DNA of 64,000 nucleotides, from positions 1,054,001 to 1,118,000 of the forward strand of contig NZ_JAPEMU010000001.1 in assembly GCF_026342405.1 (NCBI RefSeq), given 5' to 3'. Positions 25,481 to 32,534 of the stretch are shown here, piece by piece (position 1 is the stretch's first letter; each line of letters starts with the position of its first letter). The notes under the pieces were generated by a model. The model made no database searches. It was given only the letters and a program-made list of their open reading frames with translations, and had not been told where the DNA came from. This DNA is from Kitasatospora sp. NBC_00240. Its GTDB lineage: Bacteria; Actinomycetota; Actinomycetes; Streptomycetales; Streptomycetaceae. Both the position numbers and the translations under genes were made by a program.

Positions 25481-26296
25481 TCAGTCGCCGGCCGGCCGGG
25501 TGTCGACCGGGTACCAGGCGGCGTTCCCCGGCGCCGGGTTGAAGTCGTAGCGGACCGCGCCGCGGCCGAGCCCGACCAGGGCGAGCGAGGTGGTCGCCCA
25601 GATCCGGCCCTCGCCGAAGTCGCGGCGCTGGACGAGGGCGGCCGGATCCGTGCGGTCCAGCCCGTCGCCGTCCGCGATCGGCGCCCAGTCGCCCCACACG
25701 TCGGCGGTCGGGGCGACGGCCCCGGGGGCGGAAGCGGCCGGCGGCTCCGGCCGGTGGACGGCCGCCAGCCGGGGCCGGAAGTACGCGAGCCGGGCGGCCA
25801 TCATCCGCGAGGCGCGCTGCGAGGACGTACGGTGCTCGGCGAGGCCCTCCATCCCGTCGTTGATCACGGCGTGCAGCCCCGGCTCCAGCGCCCGGCGGGT
25901 GAGCTCGGTGCCGCTCCAGCCCAGCATGGACACCGCGTCCGGCCCGGCGGTGATCAGGTGGAATGGGTCGTAGCGCGCCCAGTCGCGGTCGGTGAGGTCG
26001 TCGCCCTGCGCCGCCAACAGGGGCAGTTCTCCGCGCGAGAGACGGCCGGCCGGCTCGGCGGGAACCCCGAACCCGTTCAGGATGCAGGAGAGACGGGGCA
26101 CCCGGCCCGCGCCGCCCGGGTCGACGGCCAGCCAGGTGCCGCCCGCCAGCAGATCGAGGCCGCCCAGCAGCCGCGGCCGGTCCGGCCAGTGCCGGGCCGG
26201 CGGCAGCCACGCCCGGTCGGCGTACTCGTCCCGAGCGGCGAGAACCAGGATCGGCACCGGCGAGCCGGGATCGAAACTCACGAACACGGTGCACAC
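25481..26296 (-). CDS. NRDE (TANGO2-like) family protein
   Basis: The protein has 271 residues from a GTG at 26296, with GAGGGG upstream. It begins with the conserved cysteine segment VCTVFVSFDPGSPVPILVLA followed by ARDEYADRAWLPPARHW and LLAGGTWLAVDPGG, which match the NRDE motif family (here A-R-D-E) of TANGO2-like proteins. A role in heme or Golgi-type trafficking is known for eukaryotic relatives; the bacterial function is open. The C-terminal RIWATTSLALVGLGRGAVRY is also typical. Confidence 0.85.
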   Translation of the reverse strand: MCTVFVSFDPGSPVPILVLAARDEYADRAWLPPARHWPDRPRLLGGLDLLAGGTWLAVDPGGAGRVPRLSCILNGFGVPAEPAGRLSRGELPLLAAQGDDLTDRDWARYDPFHLITAGPDAVSMLGWSGTELTRRALEPGLHAVINDGMEGLAEHRTSSQRASRMMAARLAYFRPRLAAVHRPEPPAASAPGAVAPTADVWGDWAPIADGDGLDRTDPAALVQRRDFGEGRIWATTSLALVGLGRGAVRYDFNPAPGNAAWYPVDTRPAGD

Positions 26297-26480
26297 GGCG
26301 CATCCCCTCACCTCGGCCGTCCCCTGCCTGTGATCCTCCCACGGGACCCCGGCCCGGTGGCCGGGTTCACCGACTCGCGCCGAGCGCCTGGCGGGAGCAG
26401 CCCTGCCGCCCCGGACCATCACCCGCTCCCGCTCCGGGGCGACGGTTGCCCGCCCGGATCCCAGGCAGCCGGCACACGGT

Positions 26481-26530
26481 ACGGGGACCGACGGGGACCG
26501 ACGGGGACCGACGGGGACCGACGGGGACCG
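26481..26530. repeat. 10-bp tandem repeat, five exact copies
   Basis: ACGGGGACCG is repeated five times without error and then decays (ACGGGACGG). Its length may vary between strains. Confidence 0.85.
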
Positions 26531-26566
26531 ACGGGACGGCGCGGCAGGGGGAGGCCGCGAGCGCGA

Positions 26567-26594
26567 CTGCGGCCCGGCGGTGGCCGGGCCGCAG
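26567..26594 (-). terminator. Hairpin terminator after the DinB gene
   Basis: CTGCGGCCCGGC pairs perfectly with GCCGGGCCGCAG across a four-base loop, 15 bases beyond the stop codon at 26610. Confidence 0.75.
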
Positions 26595-26609
26595 CTCGTA
26601 CGGGGAGGG

Positions 26610-27149
26610 TCAGCCCATGCTCTTGGCGCCGTCCAGGGCCTCGCGGATGATGTCGGCGTGACCGGCGTGCTGGGCGGTCTCGGCGATGATGTGGAGCAGG
26701 ACGCGGCGGGCCGACCACCGGACGTCGCCGTCGAACCAGGGCGCCTTCGGCAGCGGATGGGACGCATCCAGGTCGGGCAGGGTGGCGACCAGCTCGTCCG
26801 TCCGGCGGGCAGCCTCGGCGTAGTCGGCGAGCACCCCCGCCAGCGTCTCACCGGGCAGCAGCTTGAAGCTGTCCCGGCGGTCGGCCAGGTCCTGCTCGGT
26901 CATGGCGGTGAAGTCGGGCATCGCGGACGGGCCTTCGAGGATGAACGCGAGCCAGCTCTGCTCCACGCCGGTGACGTGCTTGACCAGCCCGCCCACGCAG
27001 AGCTCGCTCACGGTGGAGCGCTCGGCGGCCTGCGCGTCGGACAGCTCGTTCGCGGTGAAGCGCAGGAAGAACCGCGCCTTGCCGAGCTGCTCCAGCAGAT
27101 CCGCGCGCTCGCCGGTGAGGGCCGGGGTGAGGGTGGTGGTCTCGGTCAT
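26610..27149 (-). CDS. DinB/DUF664-family protein
   Basis: The protein has 179 residues and is a four-helix-bundle DinB-like protein: ERADLLEQLGKARFFLRFTA, VGGLVKHVTGVEQSWLAFIL with the metal-binding histidine, and VLLHIIAETAQHAGHADIIR with the HxxxH pair. Such proteins are often metal-dependent thiol transferases that use mycothiol or bacillithiol in actinobacteria and firmicutes. GGAG before the ATG supports the start. It is monocistronic. Confidence 0.9.
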   Translation of the reverse strand: MTETTTLTPALTGERADLLEQLGKARFFLRFTANELSDAQAAERSTVSELCVGGLVKHVTGVEQSWLAFILEGPSAMPDFTAMTEQDLADRRDSFKLLPGETLAGVLADYAEAARRTDELVATLPDLDASHPLPKAPWFDGDVRWSARRVLLHIIAETAQHAGHADIIREALDGAKSMG

Positions 27150-27171
27150 GATTCTCCGCCTTCGTGAGGTG

Positions 27172-27198
27172 CTGTTCCGTCTGTTCCGTCTGTTCCGT
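27172..27198. repeat. 9-bp tandem repeat, three copies
   Basis: CTGTTCCGT is repeated exactly three times just upstream of the DinB start. It could affect the 5' end of the message. Confidence 0.7.
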
Positions 27199-27320
27199 CG
27201 ACAAGAGAAACGATAGGAGGGATCTAGGCCAGTTCATGGCCTAGATCGAATCCCCGGGCCGACAGGGACGGACGGCGGTCATGGCCCGACGGTCCGGGGA
27301 TGCGGCGGAGTCCAGGGCCG

Positions 27321-27692
27321 TCAGCCGATGAGGGTCTCCTTCGGCCGGACCACGCAGAACTCGTTCCCCTCCGGATCGGCCAGCACGGTCCACGACTCGT
27401 TGCCGCGCTGCCCGACGTCCGCCCGACGGGCGCCGAGGGCGAGGATGCGCTCGATCTCGTCCTCGCGGTCCTCCGCGGCGGAGGTGAGATCGAGATGCAG
27501 ACGGTTCTTGGTGGCCTTGCGGTCCGTCACCGGCATGAAGCAGATGCCCACCGGCGACGTGGCGTCCGGCCCGATCACGACCTCCCGCTCCCGCTCGGAC
27601 AGGATCTGCCAGCCCAGCGCGGCGGCCCAGAACCGGGCCAGGGCGGGCAGGTCGTGGGCGTCGATGACGATGTGATGCAGCGAGAGAGGCAT
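27321..27692 (-). CDS. VOC-family protein
   Basis: The protein has 123 residues: LHHIVIDAHDLPALARFWAA, LGWQILSEREREVVIG, the substrate-side strand NRLHLDLTSA and the final SWTVLADPEGNEFCVVRP. The pattern is that of the small glyoxalase-like proteins common in streptomycetes (DPEGNEFCV carries the last metal ligand). It is separated from the Ohr gene by a strong terminator, so it has its own promoter. Confidence 0.87.
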   Translation of the reverse strand: MPLSLHHIVIDAHDLPALARFWAAALGWQILSEREREVVIGPDATSPVGICFMPVTDRKATKNRLHLDLTSAAEDREDEIERILALGARRADVGQRGNESWTVLADPEGNEFCVVRPKETLIG

Positions 27693-27808
27693 GTCGGCCA
27701 GTGTGCCTTCGATCGCGGGGACGAAACCTGGTGGACCGGCCTGTCCCCTGCCCTGGATGCGGAGGGGAGCCGGCCGCCGGGCGTACGGCGCCCATCTCCG
27801 GTGGTGCC

Positions 27809-27837
27809 GCCCGCTCCCCTCGGCGAGGGGAGCGGGC
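27809..27837 (-). terminator. Hairpin terminator after the Ohr gene
   Basis: GCCCGCTCCCCTC pairs perfectly with GAGGGGAGCGGGC across a GGC loop, seven bases beyond the Ohr stop codon. Confidence 0.8.
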
Positions 27838-27843
27838 GGGTTG

Positions 27844-28272
27844 TCACACCCGGGTGCCGCCGACCACCAGGGCCACGTCGATGTTGCCCCGGGTGGCACC
27901 GGAGTACGGGCAGACCTGGTGGGCCGTCCTGACCAGGTCGACCGCCTGCTCGGCGGTGACCGAGGGCAACTCGATCCGCAGCTCGACGGCCAGCTGAAGG
28001 CGTCCCCCGTCGGCCGGGACCAGTGAGACCGACGAGTCGATCTCCACGTCGTCCGCCTTGAGCCCGCCGCGCTGCCCGACCAGTGCGAGCGTCGTGCCGA
28101 AGCAGGCCGCGAAGCCGATCGCGAGCAGCTGCTCGGGGTTGACGCCCTCGCCGTCCCCGCCCAGCTCCTCGGGCTGCCGCAGCTCCAGATCCAGCCGGCC
28201 GTCGTGCGTGCGGCCGTGGCCGTTCCTGCCACCGGTGACGTGCGCCTGCGCCGTGTACCGCGCCTTGGTCAT
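27844..28272 (-). CDS. ohr: Organic hydroperoxide resistance protein (Ohr/OsmC family)
   Basis: The protein has 142 residues. The two redox cysteines are present: Cys57 in AIGFAACFGTTLALVG and Cys121 in AHQVCPYSGATRGNIDVAL, with the family start YTAQAHVTGGRNGHGRTHDG. Ohr reduces organic and fatty acid hydroperoxides in the cytoplasm with lipoyl-protein electrons. GGGGAG upstream fits the start. No ohrR gene lies beside it, but a small AT-rich palindrome precedes it. Confidence 0.93.
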   Translation of the reverse strand: MTKARYTAQAHVTGGRNGHGRTHDGRLDLELRQPEELGGDGEGVNPEQLLAIGFAACFGTTLALVGQRGGLKADDVEIDSSVSLVPADGGRLQLAVELRIELPSVTAEQAVDLVRTAHQVCPYSGATRGNIDVALVVGGTRV

Positions 28273-28296
28273 CCTGAACTCCCCTCATTGCTACCT

Positions 28297-28307
28297 GATT
28301 CAGAATC
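28297..28307. promoter_or_regulatory. Candidate operator upstream of ohr
   Basis: GATTCAGAATC is a palindrome around a central base, 24 bases upstream of the ohr ATG, in a rare AT-rich stretch. A second symmetric AT-rich element, TTCAAAATCAAGAA, follows at about 28314. A MarR/OhrR-type protein encoded elsewhere could bind here. Confidence 0.45.
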
Positions 28308-28757
28308 TGGCACTTCAAAATCAAGAAGTCAATGACGTACCATCAGATCCACGCACCGGCAGTCGGCCTGACAGCCGATTCGGAGAACGCCCCGCCGGGC
28401 CACCGACCAAGAAGCCGCCGCCCCGGCGGAATCCGCCGACCGGGTGCAGCCCCCACTCGTCCGGAGGATCCCCGACGACCACGTTCGTTCTCGTCCACGG
28501 CGCCTGGCACGGCCCCTGGGCCTGGGACACCGGATACTCCTCCACGCCCGTCCTTCCACGGACAGGTGACGCGAAGTCGGTTTCCCTCGTGTGGAAGCCG
28601 AAGCACTTCCCCGGTGTCGCCGGACGGCCTGTCCGGGACGACCCCCGGTTGGGCCGACGTCGCCCCCGTCGACCCCTACCACCGGAAGAAGGAGTGCTGA
28701 CGGGTCGGACGGCCGGCCGAGCCGGCACTGTCGGACCTGGCACCTATCCTCGGGCTC
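28308..28757. other. Gap with gene debris
   Basis: Apart from the ohr control region and the hydrolase remnant at 28475, this stretch holds no supported gene. Its open frames change family resemblance from one segment to the next, as expected for decayed DNA. Confidence 0.5.
28475..28545 (+). pseudogene. 5' remnant of an alpha/beta hydrolase, start codon mutated to ACG
   Basis: The peptide TTFVLVHGAWHGPWAWD is the classical N terminus of an alpha/beta hydrolase with the oxyanion-hole HGAW segment. Its start position reads ACG instead of ATG, but a ribosome-binding site GGAGG still lies seven bases upstream (28463..28467). The similarity ends after about 20 residues, so only the 5' end remains. 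Confidence 0.7.
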
Positions 28758-29198
28758 ATGACCATTCAGCGCATGGACAACGTCGGCATCGTCGTCGACG
28801 ACCTCGACGCCGCCGTCGCCTTCTTCACCGAACTCGGCATGGAGCTGGAAGGCAGGATGCCGATCGAGGGACGCTGGGCGGGAGAGGTCGTCGGGCTCGA
28901 CGACATGCGGAGCGAGATCGCGATGATGCGGATCCCGGACGCCCCGGGCCGGCTCGAACTGGCGACGTACCACTCCCCGAAGGCGATCACGCCGGAGCCG
29001 GCGGTCACCCCGGCGAACACCCGGGGCCTGCACCGCGTCATGTTCGCCGTCGACGACCTCGAGGACACCCTCGCCCGCCTCCGGCCGCACGGCGCCGAAC
29101 TCGTCGGCGAGGTGACGCGCTTCGAGGACAGCTACCTGCTCTGCTACCTCCGCGGGCCGAGCGGAATCATCCTCGCGCTGGCCGAGCAACTGGGCTGA
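28758..29198 (+). CDS. VOC-family protein
   Basis: The protein has 146 residues: RMDNVGIVVDDLDAAVAFFT, ELGMELEGRMPIEGRWAGEV, then GLHRVMFAVDDLEDTLARLR and the last strand DSYLLCYLRGPSGIILALAE with a glutamate ligand. This pattern is close to actinobacterial glyoxalase-like proteins. It precedes the HxlR regulator in the same direction (75 bases), but a promoter-like sequence lies between them. Confidence 0.88.
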   Translation: MTIQRMDNVGIVVDDLDAAVAFFTELGMELEGRMPIEGRWAGEVVGLDDMRSEIAMMRIPDAPGRLELATYHSPKAITPEPAVTPANTRGLHRVMFAVDDLEDTLARLRPHGAELVGEVTRFEDSYLLCYLRGPSGIILALAEQLG

Positions 29199-29260
29199 GA
29201 GAAGGGAGTCCGCTGTCGACGCCGGCCGCCGGTACCGATCGGATTGCTCGCGCAGGACCC

Positions 29261-29266
29261 TAGAAT
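29261..29266 (+). promoter_or_regulatory. Likely -10 box of a leaderless HxlR transcript
   Basis: TAGAAT lies six bases before the GTG start at 29273, which is where transcription would begin. No Shine-Dalgarno sequence is present, as expected for a leaderless message. Confidence 0.5.
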
Positions 29267-29272
29267 GACGAA

Positions 29273-29956
29273 GTGGAACAGCGAACGTACAACCAGTACT
29301 GCGCGACCGCGCGTACCCTCGACCTCGTCGGGGAGCGCTGGACGCTGCTCCTGATCCGCGAACTTCTGACCGGCCCCAAGCGGTACGGCGACCTGCAGGC
29401 CAGCCTGCGCGGCCTCGGCACCGGACTGCTCGCCGCCCGCCTGAAGCACCTGGAACGCGAGGGGCTCGCGCACCGGATCGTGCTCCCCCCGCCCGCGCGA
29501 ACCCCCGCGTACGCCCTCACCCAGGCGGGCGAGGAACTCGGGCCGGCGATCCTGCAGCTCGCCCGGTGGGGCCTGAAGTGGGCGATGGGCGAACGGCGCC
29601 AGGACGAGACCTTCCACCCCGGCTGGGCCGTACTCGGCCTGCGGGCCTGCTTCGACGCCGAGGCCGCCGCCGGGCTCCACGCGGTCTACGAGTTCCGCAT
29701 CGACGACGAACTGTTCCATGCCCGGATCGCCGACGGGTCCGTCGAGGCGCTGCACGGCCCGGCCCAGCACCCGGACGCGACCGTCACGATCGGCCGGGAG
29801 GCGTTCCTCCGGCTGACCGACCAGACCCTCACCATGGCGGAGGCGATGGAGACGGGCGCGGCGACCGCCGCCGGCGACCGGGAGGCGCTCCGCAGGCTGA
29901 GAGGCCTGTTCCGCCTCCCGTCTCCGCGCACCCGGACGGCGGACCGGACGAGCTGA
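29273..29956 (+). CDS. HxlR-family regulator with C-terminal SCP2-like domain
   Basis: The protein has 227 residues from a GTG. Residues 1-100 are an HxlR winged helix: CATARTLDLVGERWTLLLIR, ELLTGPKRYGDLQASLRG, LAARLKHLEREGLAHRIV. Residues 130-215 resemble a sterol-carrier-type lipid-binding domain (YEFRIDDELFHARIADGS, TIGREAFLRLTDQTLTMAEA). This two-domain form is common in actinobacteria and may sense a lipid-like ligand. It is probably leaderless. Confidence 0.87.
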   Translation: MEQRTYNQYCATARTLDLVGERWTLLLIRELLTGPKRYGDLQASLRGLGTGLLAARLKHLEREGLAHRIVLPPPARTPAYALTQAGEELGPAILQLARWGLKWAMGERRQDETFHPGWAVLGLRACFDAEAAAGLHAVYEFRIDDELFHARIADGSVEALHGPAQHPDATVTIGREAFLRLTDQTLTMAEAMETGAATAAGDREALRRLRGLFRLPSPRTRTADRTS

Positions 29957-30060
29957 TCCGAGTCGCCCGGGCGCGCGACGGCCGCCGCCGACCCGGCGAC
30001 GGCCCGACGACGGCCCGACGACGGCCCGACGTGCGTCCGACCGAGCCCCCGGCGATGCCG

Positions 30061-30114
30061 GCGCGTCGCGTGGTGACCGCGCGTCGCGTGGTGACCGCGC
30101 GTCGCGTGGTGACC
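30061..30114. repeat. 18-bp tandem repeat, three exact copies
   Basis: GCGCGTCGCGTGGTGACC occurs three times in a row between the HxlR gene and the lamin-tail gene. A run of CGACGGCCCGA repeats lies just before it (about 29997..30030). No function is evident. Confidence 0.85.
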
Positions 30115-30201
30115 GCGCGCGCCTGGCGTTCCGGTGGCCAGCAGGTGGCATTCAGCCGCAGTACACGCCGGTTCCATGTTGCGCCGTCAGAGTTCGGCCT
30201 C

Positions 30202-32172
30202 GTGCCTACCTCACACTCGCGTACCGGCGTCGCCTCCGTCTGCGCCGCGGCTTTGACGTTCTCAGGATTCCTCGTCACCGGGATACTCGCCGCGCAGCCC
30301 GCGGCCGCCGCGGACCCGGCCGGCTACCAGAACATCCGGATCAACGAGGTCACCTCGTCGAACAACGACACGGTGGAGCTGTACAACTCCGGCTCGACCG
30401 CAGTGAGCATCAGCGGCTGGAAGATGTCCGACGACGGCTTCTCGCCGCAGTCGTTCAGCCCGACCGCCACCACGATCCCGGCCGGCGGCTTCGTCACCTT
30501 CAACTCGCCCAAGGGGCTGGGTGACTCGGACAAGCTGGTGATCTACACGGCCGACGGCACGGTGGTCGACCGCGTCGAGTGGGCGACCAACGCCGCGAAG
30601 CCGGCGATGGCCCGTTGCGGCGGCGACGGCGCCGGGGCGTGGGTGACCACGACCGTGGCGACGACGTTCGGCGCCGCCAACGCCGCGGGCTGCCCGTCCT
30701 CGCTCCCGGCGGCGAGCCGGGTGCGGATCAACGAGGTCACCTCGGACGGCGCGGACACCGTGGAGCTGTACAACGGCGGCACCGGCGCGGTCAGCATCGG
30801 GTCGTGGAAGTACGTCGACAACGACACCACGCACTCCCCGGTGTCGATCTCGTCCTCCTCGCCGAGTGCGACGAGCATCCCCGCAGGCGGCTACGTCACC
30901 TTCAACTCCACCCTCGGGCTGGGCGACAACGACTCGGTCTTCCTGATCGACGGCAACGGCAGCACCATCGACTCGGTGACCTGGGCGACCAACGGCGCCA
31001 AGCCGTCGGACGAGCGCTGCGCGAACGGCACCGGCTGGTTCCGGACCGCCGCGACCGCCACGCTCGGCGGCGTGAACTCCTGTTCGGGCAGCGGCGGTGG
31101 CGGCGGCCAGACCGGGCAGCTGCTCGGTGGCGGCGGTGCGCTGACCAGCGGCTGCACCCCCGAGGCGCCCAGCGGTACGGGTTCCACCCCGACGGGCACC
31201 CTGGCGTGGCCGGGCGGGCTGGACGTCACCATCGCCGACAACGTCTGCGCGTTCACCACGTCCACCGGCCCCGAGGGCCGTGACGTGAGCGGCCTGGCGT
31301 TCGACCCGGCGAACCCGTCGGTGCTGTGGGCCGCCAAGAACAAGAACTGGCTGTACAAGCTGGTGAAGAGCGGCGGCAAGTGGATCCCGGACGCGACCTG
31401 GAGCGCGACCGGCAAGCAGATCCACTTCGCGGGCGGCTCCGGCCAGCCGGACTCCGAGGGCCTGACGGTCGGCGGCAACGGCCACATCTACGTGACCTCC
31501 GAGCGCGACAACTCCAACAACACGGTCCCCAAGGACACGATCATGGAGTTCGATCCGGCCGCGACCGGCTCGACGCTCACGCCGATCCACCAGTGGGACA
31601 TGACCTCGCAGTTCCCGCAGCTGAACACCGGCAGCAAGGACGACGCCAACCTCGGCTTCGAAGGCGTCGGCCACGTCCCGGACAGCTGGCTGACCGCCAA
31701 CGGCTGGGTCGACCCGCTCACCGGCGCCGCCTACAACCCGGCGAACTACCCGCTGCACGGCTCGGGCCTGTTCTTCGCCGGTCTGGAGTGGGACGGCAGC
31801 CTGCACGTGTACGGCCTGAACTCCGACGGCACGTTCATCACCTTCGGCACGATCGCGACCGGCAAGGCCTCCGTGATGGACGTGACCTTCGACGCCGGGA
31901 CCCAGCGCATCATCGCGACCTGCGACAACACCTGCGGCGAGACGCACACCCTGATGAAGGTCAACGCCACCGGCGCGATCGTCCCCGACGTCACCTACAC
32001 CAACCCGGCCGTCATGCCGGCCGACAACCTGGAGGGCTTCGCGATCGCGCCGACCTCCACCTGCGTCAGCGGCTTCCGCGAGGCGGTCTGGAGCGACGAC
32101 GGCGTCTACGGCTTCGGCTCCGGCAGCTCCTCCTACGGACACGCCCTCTACAGCGGCACCTTCCCCTGCTGA
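30202..32172 (+). CDS. Secreted protein with two lamin-tail domains and a propeller-like domain
   Basis: The protein has about 656 residues. A signal peptide (VASVCAAALTFSGFLVTGIL, cleaved after AAQPAAAA) is followed by two lamin-tail domains, each starting with RINEVTS and DTVELYN (about residues 45-150 and 170-275). A glycine-rich linker leads to a domain of about 330 residues with repeated strand patterns (VSGLAFDPANPSVLWAAKNK, HIYVTSERDNSNNTVP, GLEWDGSLHVYGLNSDG) like an esterase/phytase-type or SdiA-regulated propeller. GTG 30202 places the start right at the signal peptide; the frame is open far upstream. A role in cell-surface or extracellular nucleic acid binding is possible. Confidence 0.82.
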   Translation: MPTSHSRTGVASVCAAALTFSGFLVTGILAAQPAAAADPAGYQNIRINEVTSSNNDTVELYNSGSTAVSISGWKMSDDGFSPQSFSPTATTIPAGGFVTFNSPKGLGDSDKLVIYTADGTVVDRVEWATNAAKPAMARCGGDGAGAWVTTTVATTFGAANAAGCPSSLPAASRVRINEVTSDGADTVELYNGGTGAVSIGSWKYVDNDTTHSPVSISSSSPSATSIPAGGYVTFNSTLGLGDNDSVFLIDGNGSTIDSVTWATNGAKPSDERCANGTGWFRTAATATLGGVNSCSGSGGGGGQTGQLLGGGGALTSGCTPEAPSGTGSTPTGTLAWPGGLDVTIADNVCAFTTSTGPEGRDVSGLAFDPANPSVLWAAKNKNWLYKLVKSGGKWIPDATWSATGKQIHFAGGSGQPDSEGLTVGGNGHIYVTSERDNSNNTVPKDTIMEFDPAATGSTLTPIHQWDMTSQFPQLNTGSKDDANLGFEGVGHVPDSWLTANGWVDPLTGAAYNPANYPLHGSGLFFAGLEWDGSLHVYGLNSDGTFITFGTIATGKASVMDVTFDAGTQRIIATCDNTCGETHTLMKVNATGAIVPDVTYTNPAVMPADNLEGFAIAPTSTCVSGFREAVWSDDGVYGFGSGSSSYGHALYSGTFPC

Positions 32173-32534
32173 TCCCTCCCCCCGCGCCCGGGAGGCGGCT
32201 CACCCGCGGAGCCTCCTCCTGGGTGCCGCCGGACGGGGGCCACTGAGGCACCCGGGCCGTACCGCACGACGAAGCTCCCGGCAGACGGGGTCACGAACCG
32301 TGACCACCCGATGACTGCCGGGAGCTTCGTCGTGCCCGCCCACGGACCGCCGCCGAGAACGTCGTGGGGCCGTCCCGGGTGCGGGACAGAGCCCGCCGCA
32401 GGCGCGGGAGGAGCCCCCTCCGAGCCCATGGTGCATAGTGCAGCATGGCGCGACGAGCAATCGCGTCGTGCCCGTTCACGGGGCCGTCCCGTCGGCGACC
32501 ACGGGCCTCTGGTCTCATCGAGGAGGATCGAACC
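32173..32534. other. Gap with the nested hairpin
   Basis: Besides the structure at 32264..32335 and the ribosome-binding site AGGAGG (32521), I see no gene. A frame that runs into the monooxygenase from upstream starts near 32445 but lacks a ribosome-binding site. Confidence 0.5.
32264..32335. terminator. Nested hairpin: 21-bp outer stem around a 7-bp inner stem
   Basis: Bases 32264..32284 are the exact reverse complement of 32315..32335 (21 bp, no mismatch). The 30-base loop itself holds GGTCACG-AAC-CGTGACC (32289..32305), a perfect 7-bp hairpin. There is no T-run. It may be a strong terminator for the lamin-tail gene, but the double structure is unusual. Confidence 0.6.

Larger units (their letters stand above)
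26297..26609. other. Gap with tandem repeats and a terminator
   Basis: This 313-base stretch contains the five-copy 10-bp repeat at 26481..26530 and the hairpin at 26567..26594. No gene is supported. Confidence 0.5.

Noticed and set aside
26481..26530. CRISPR array
   Set aside because: The units are contiguous 10-bp repeats without spacers and there are no cas genes.
30061..30114. Origin iterons or an attachment site
   Set aside because: There is no replication, partition or integrase gene nearby, and three plain 18-bp copies are not enough.
30262..32142. A 626-codon minus-strand frame opposite the lamin-tail gene
   Set aside because: It lies fully inside the secreted-protein gene and its translation has no domains.
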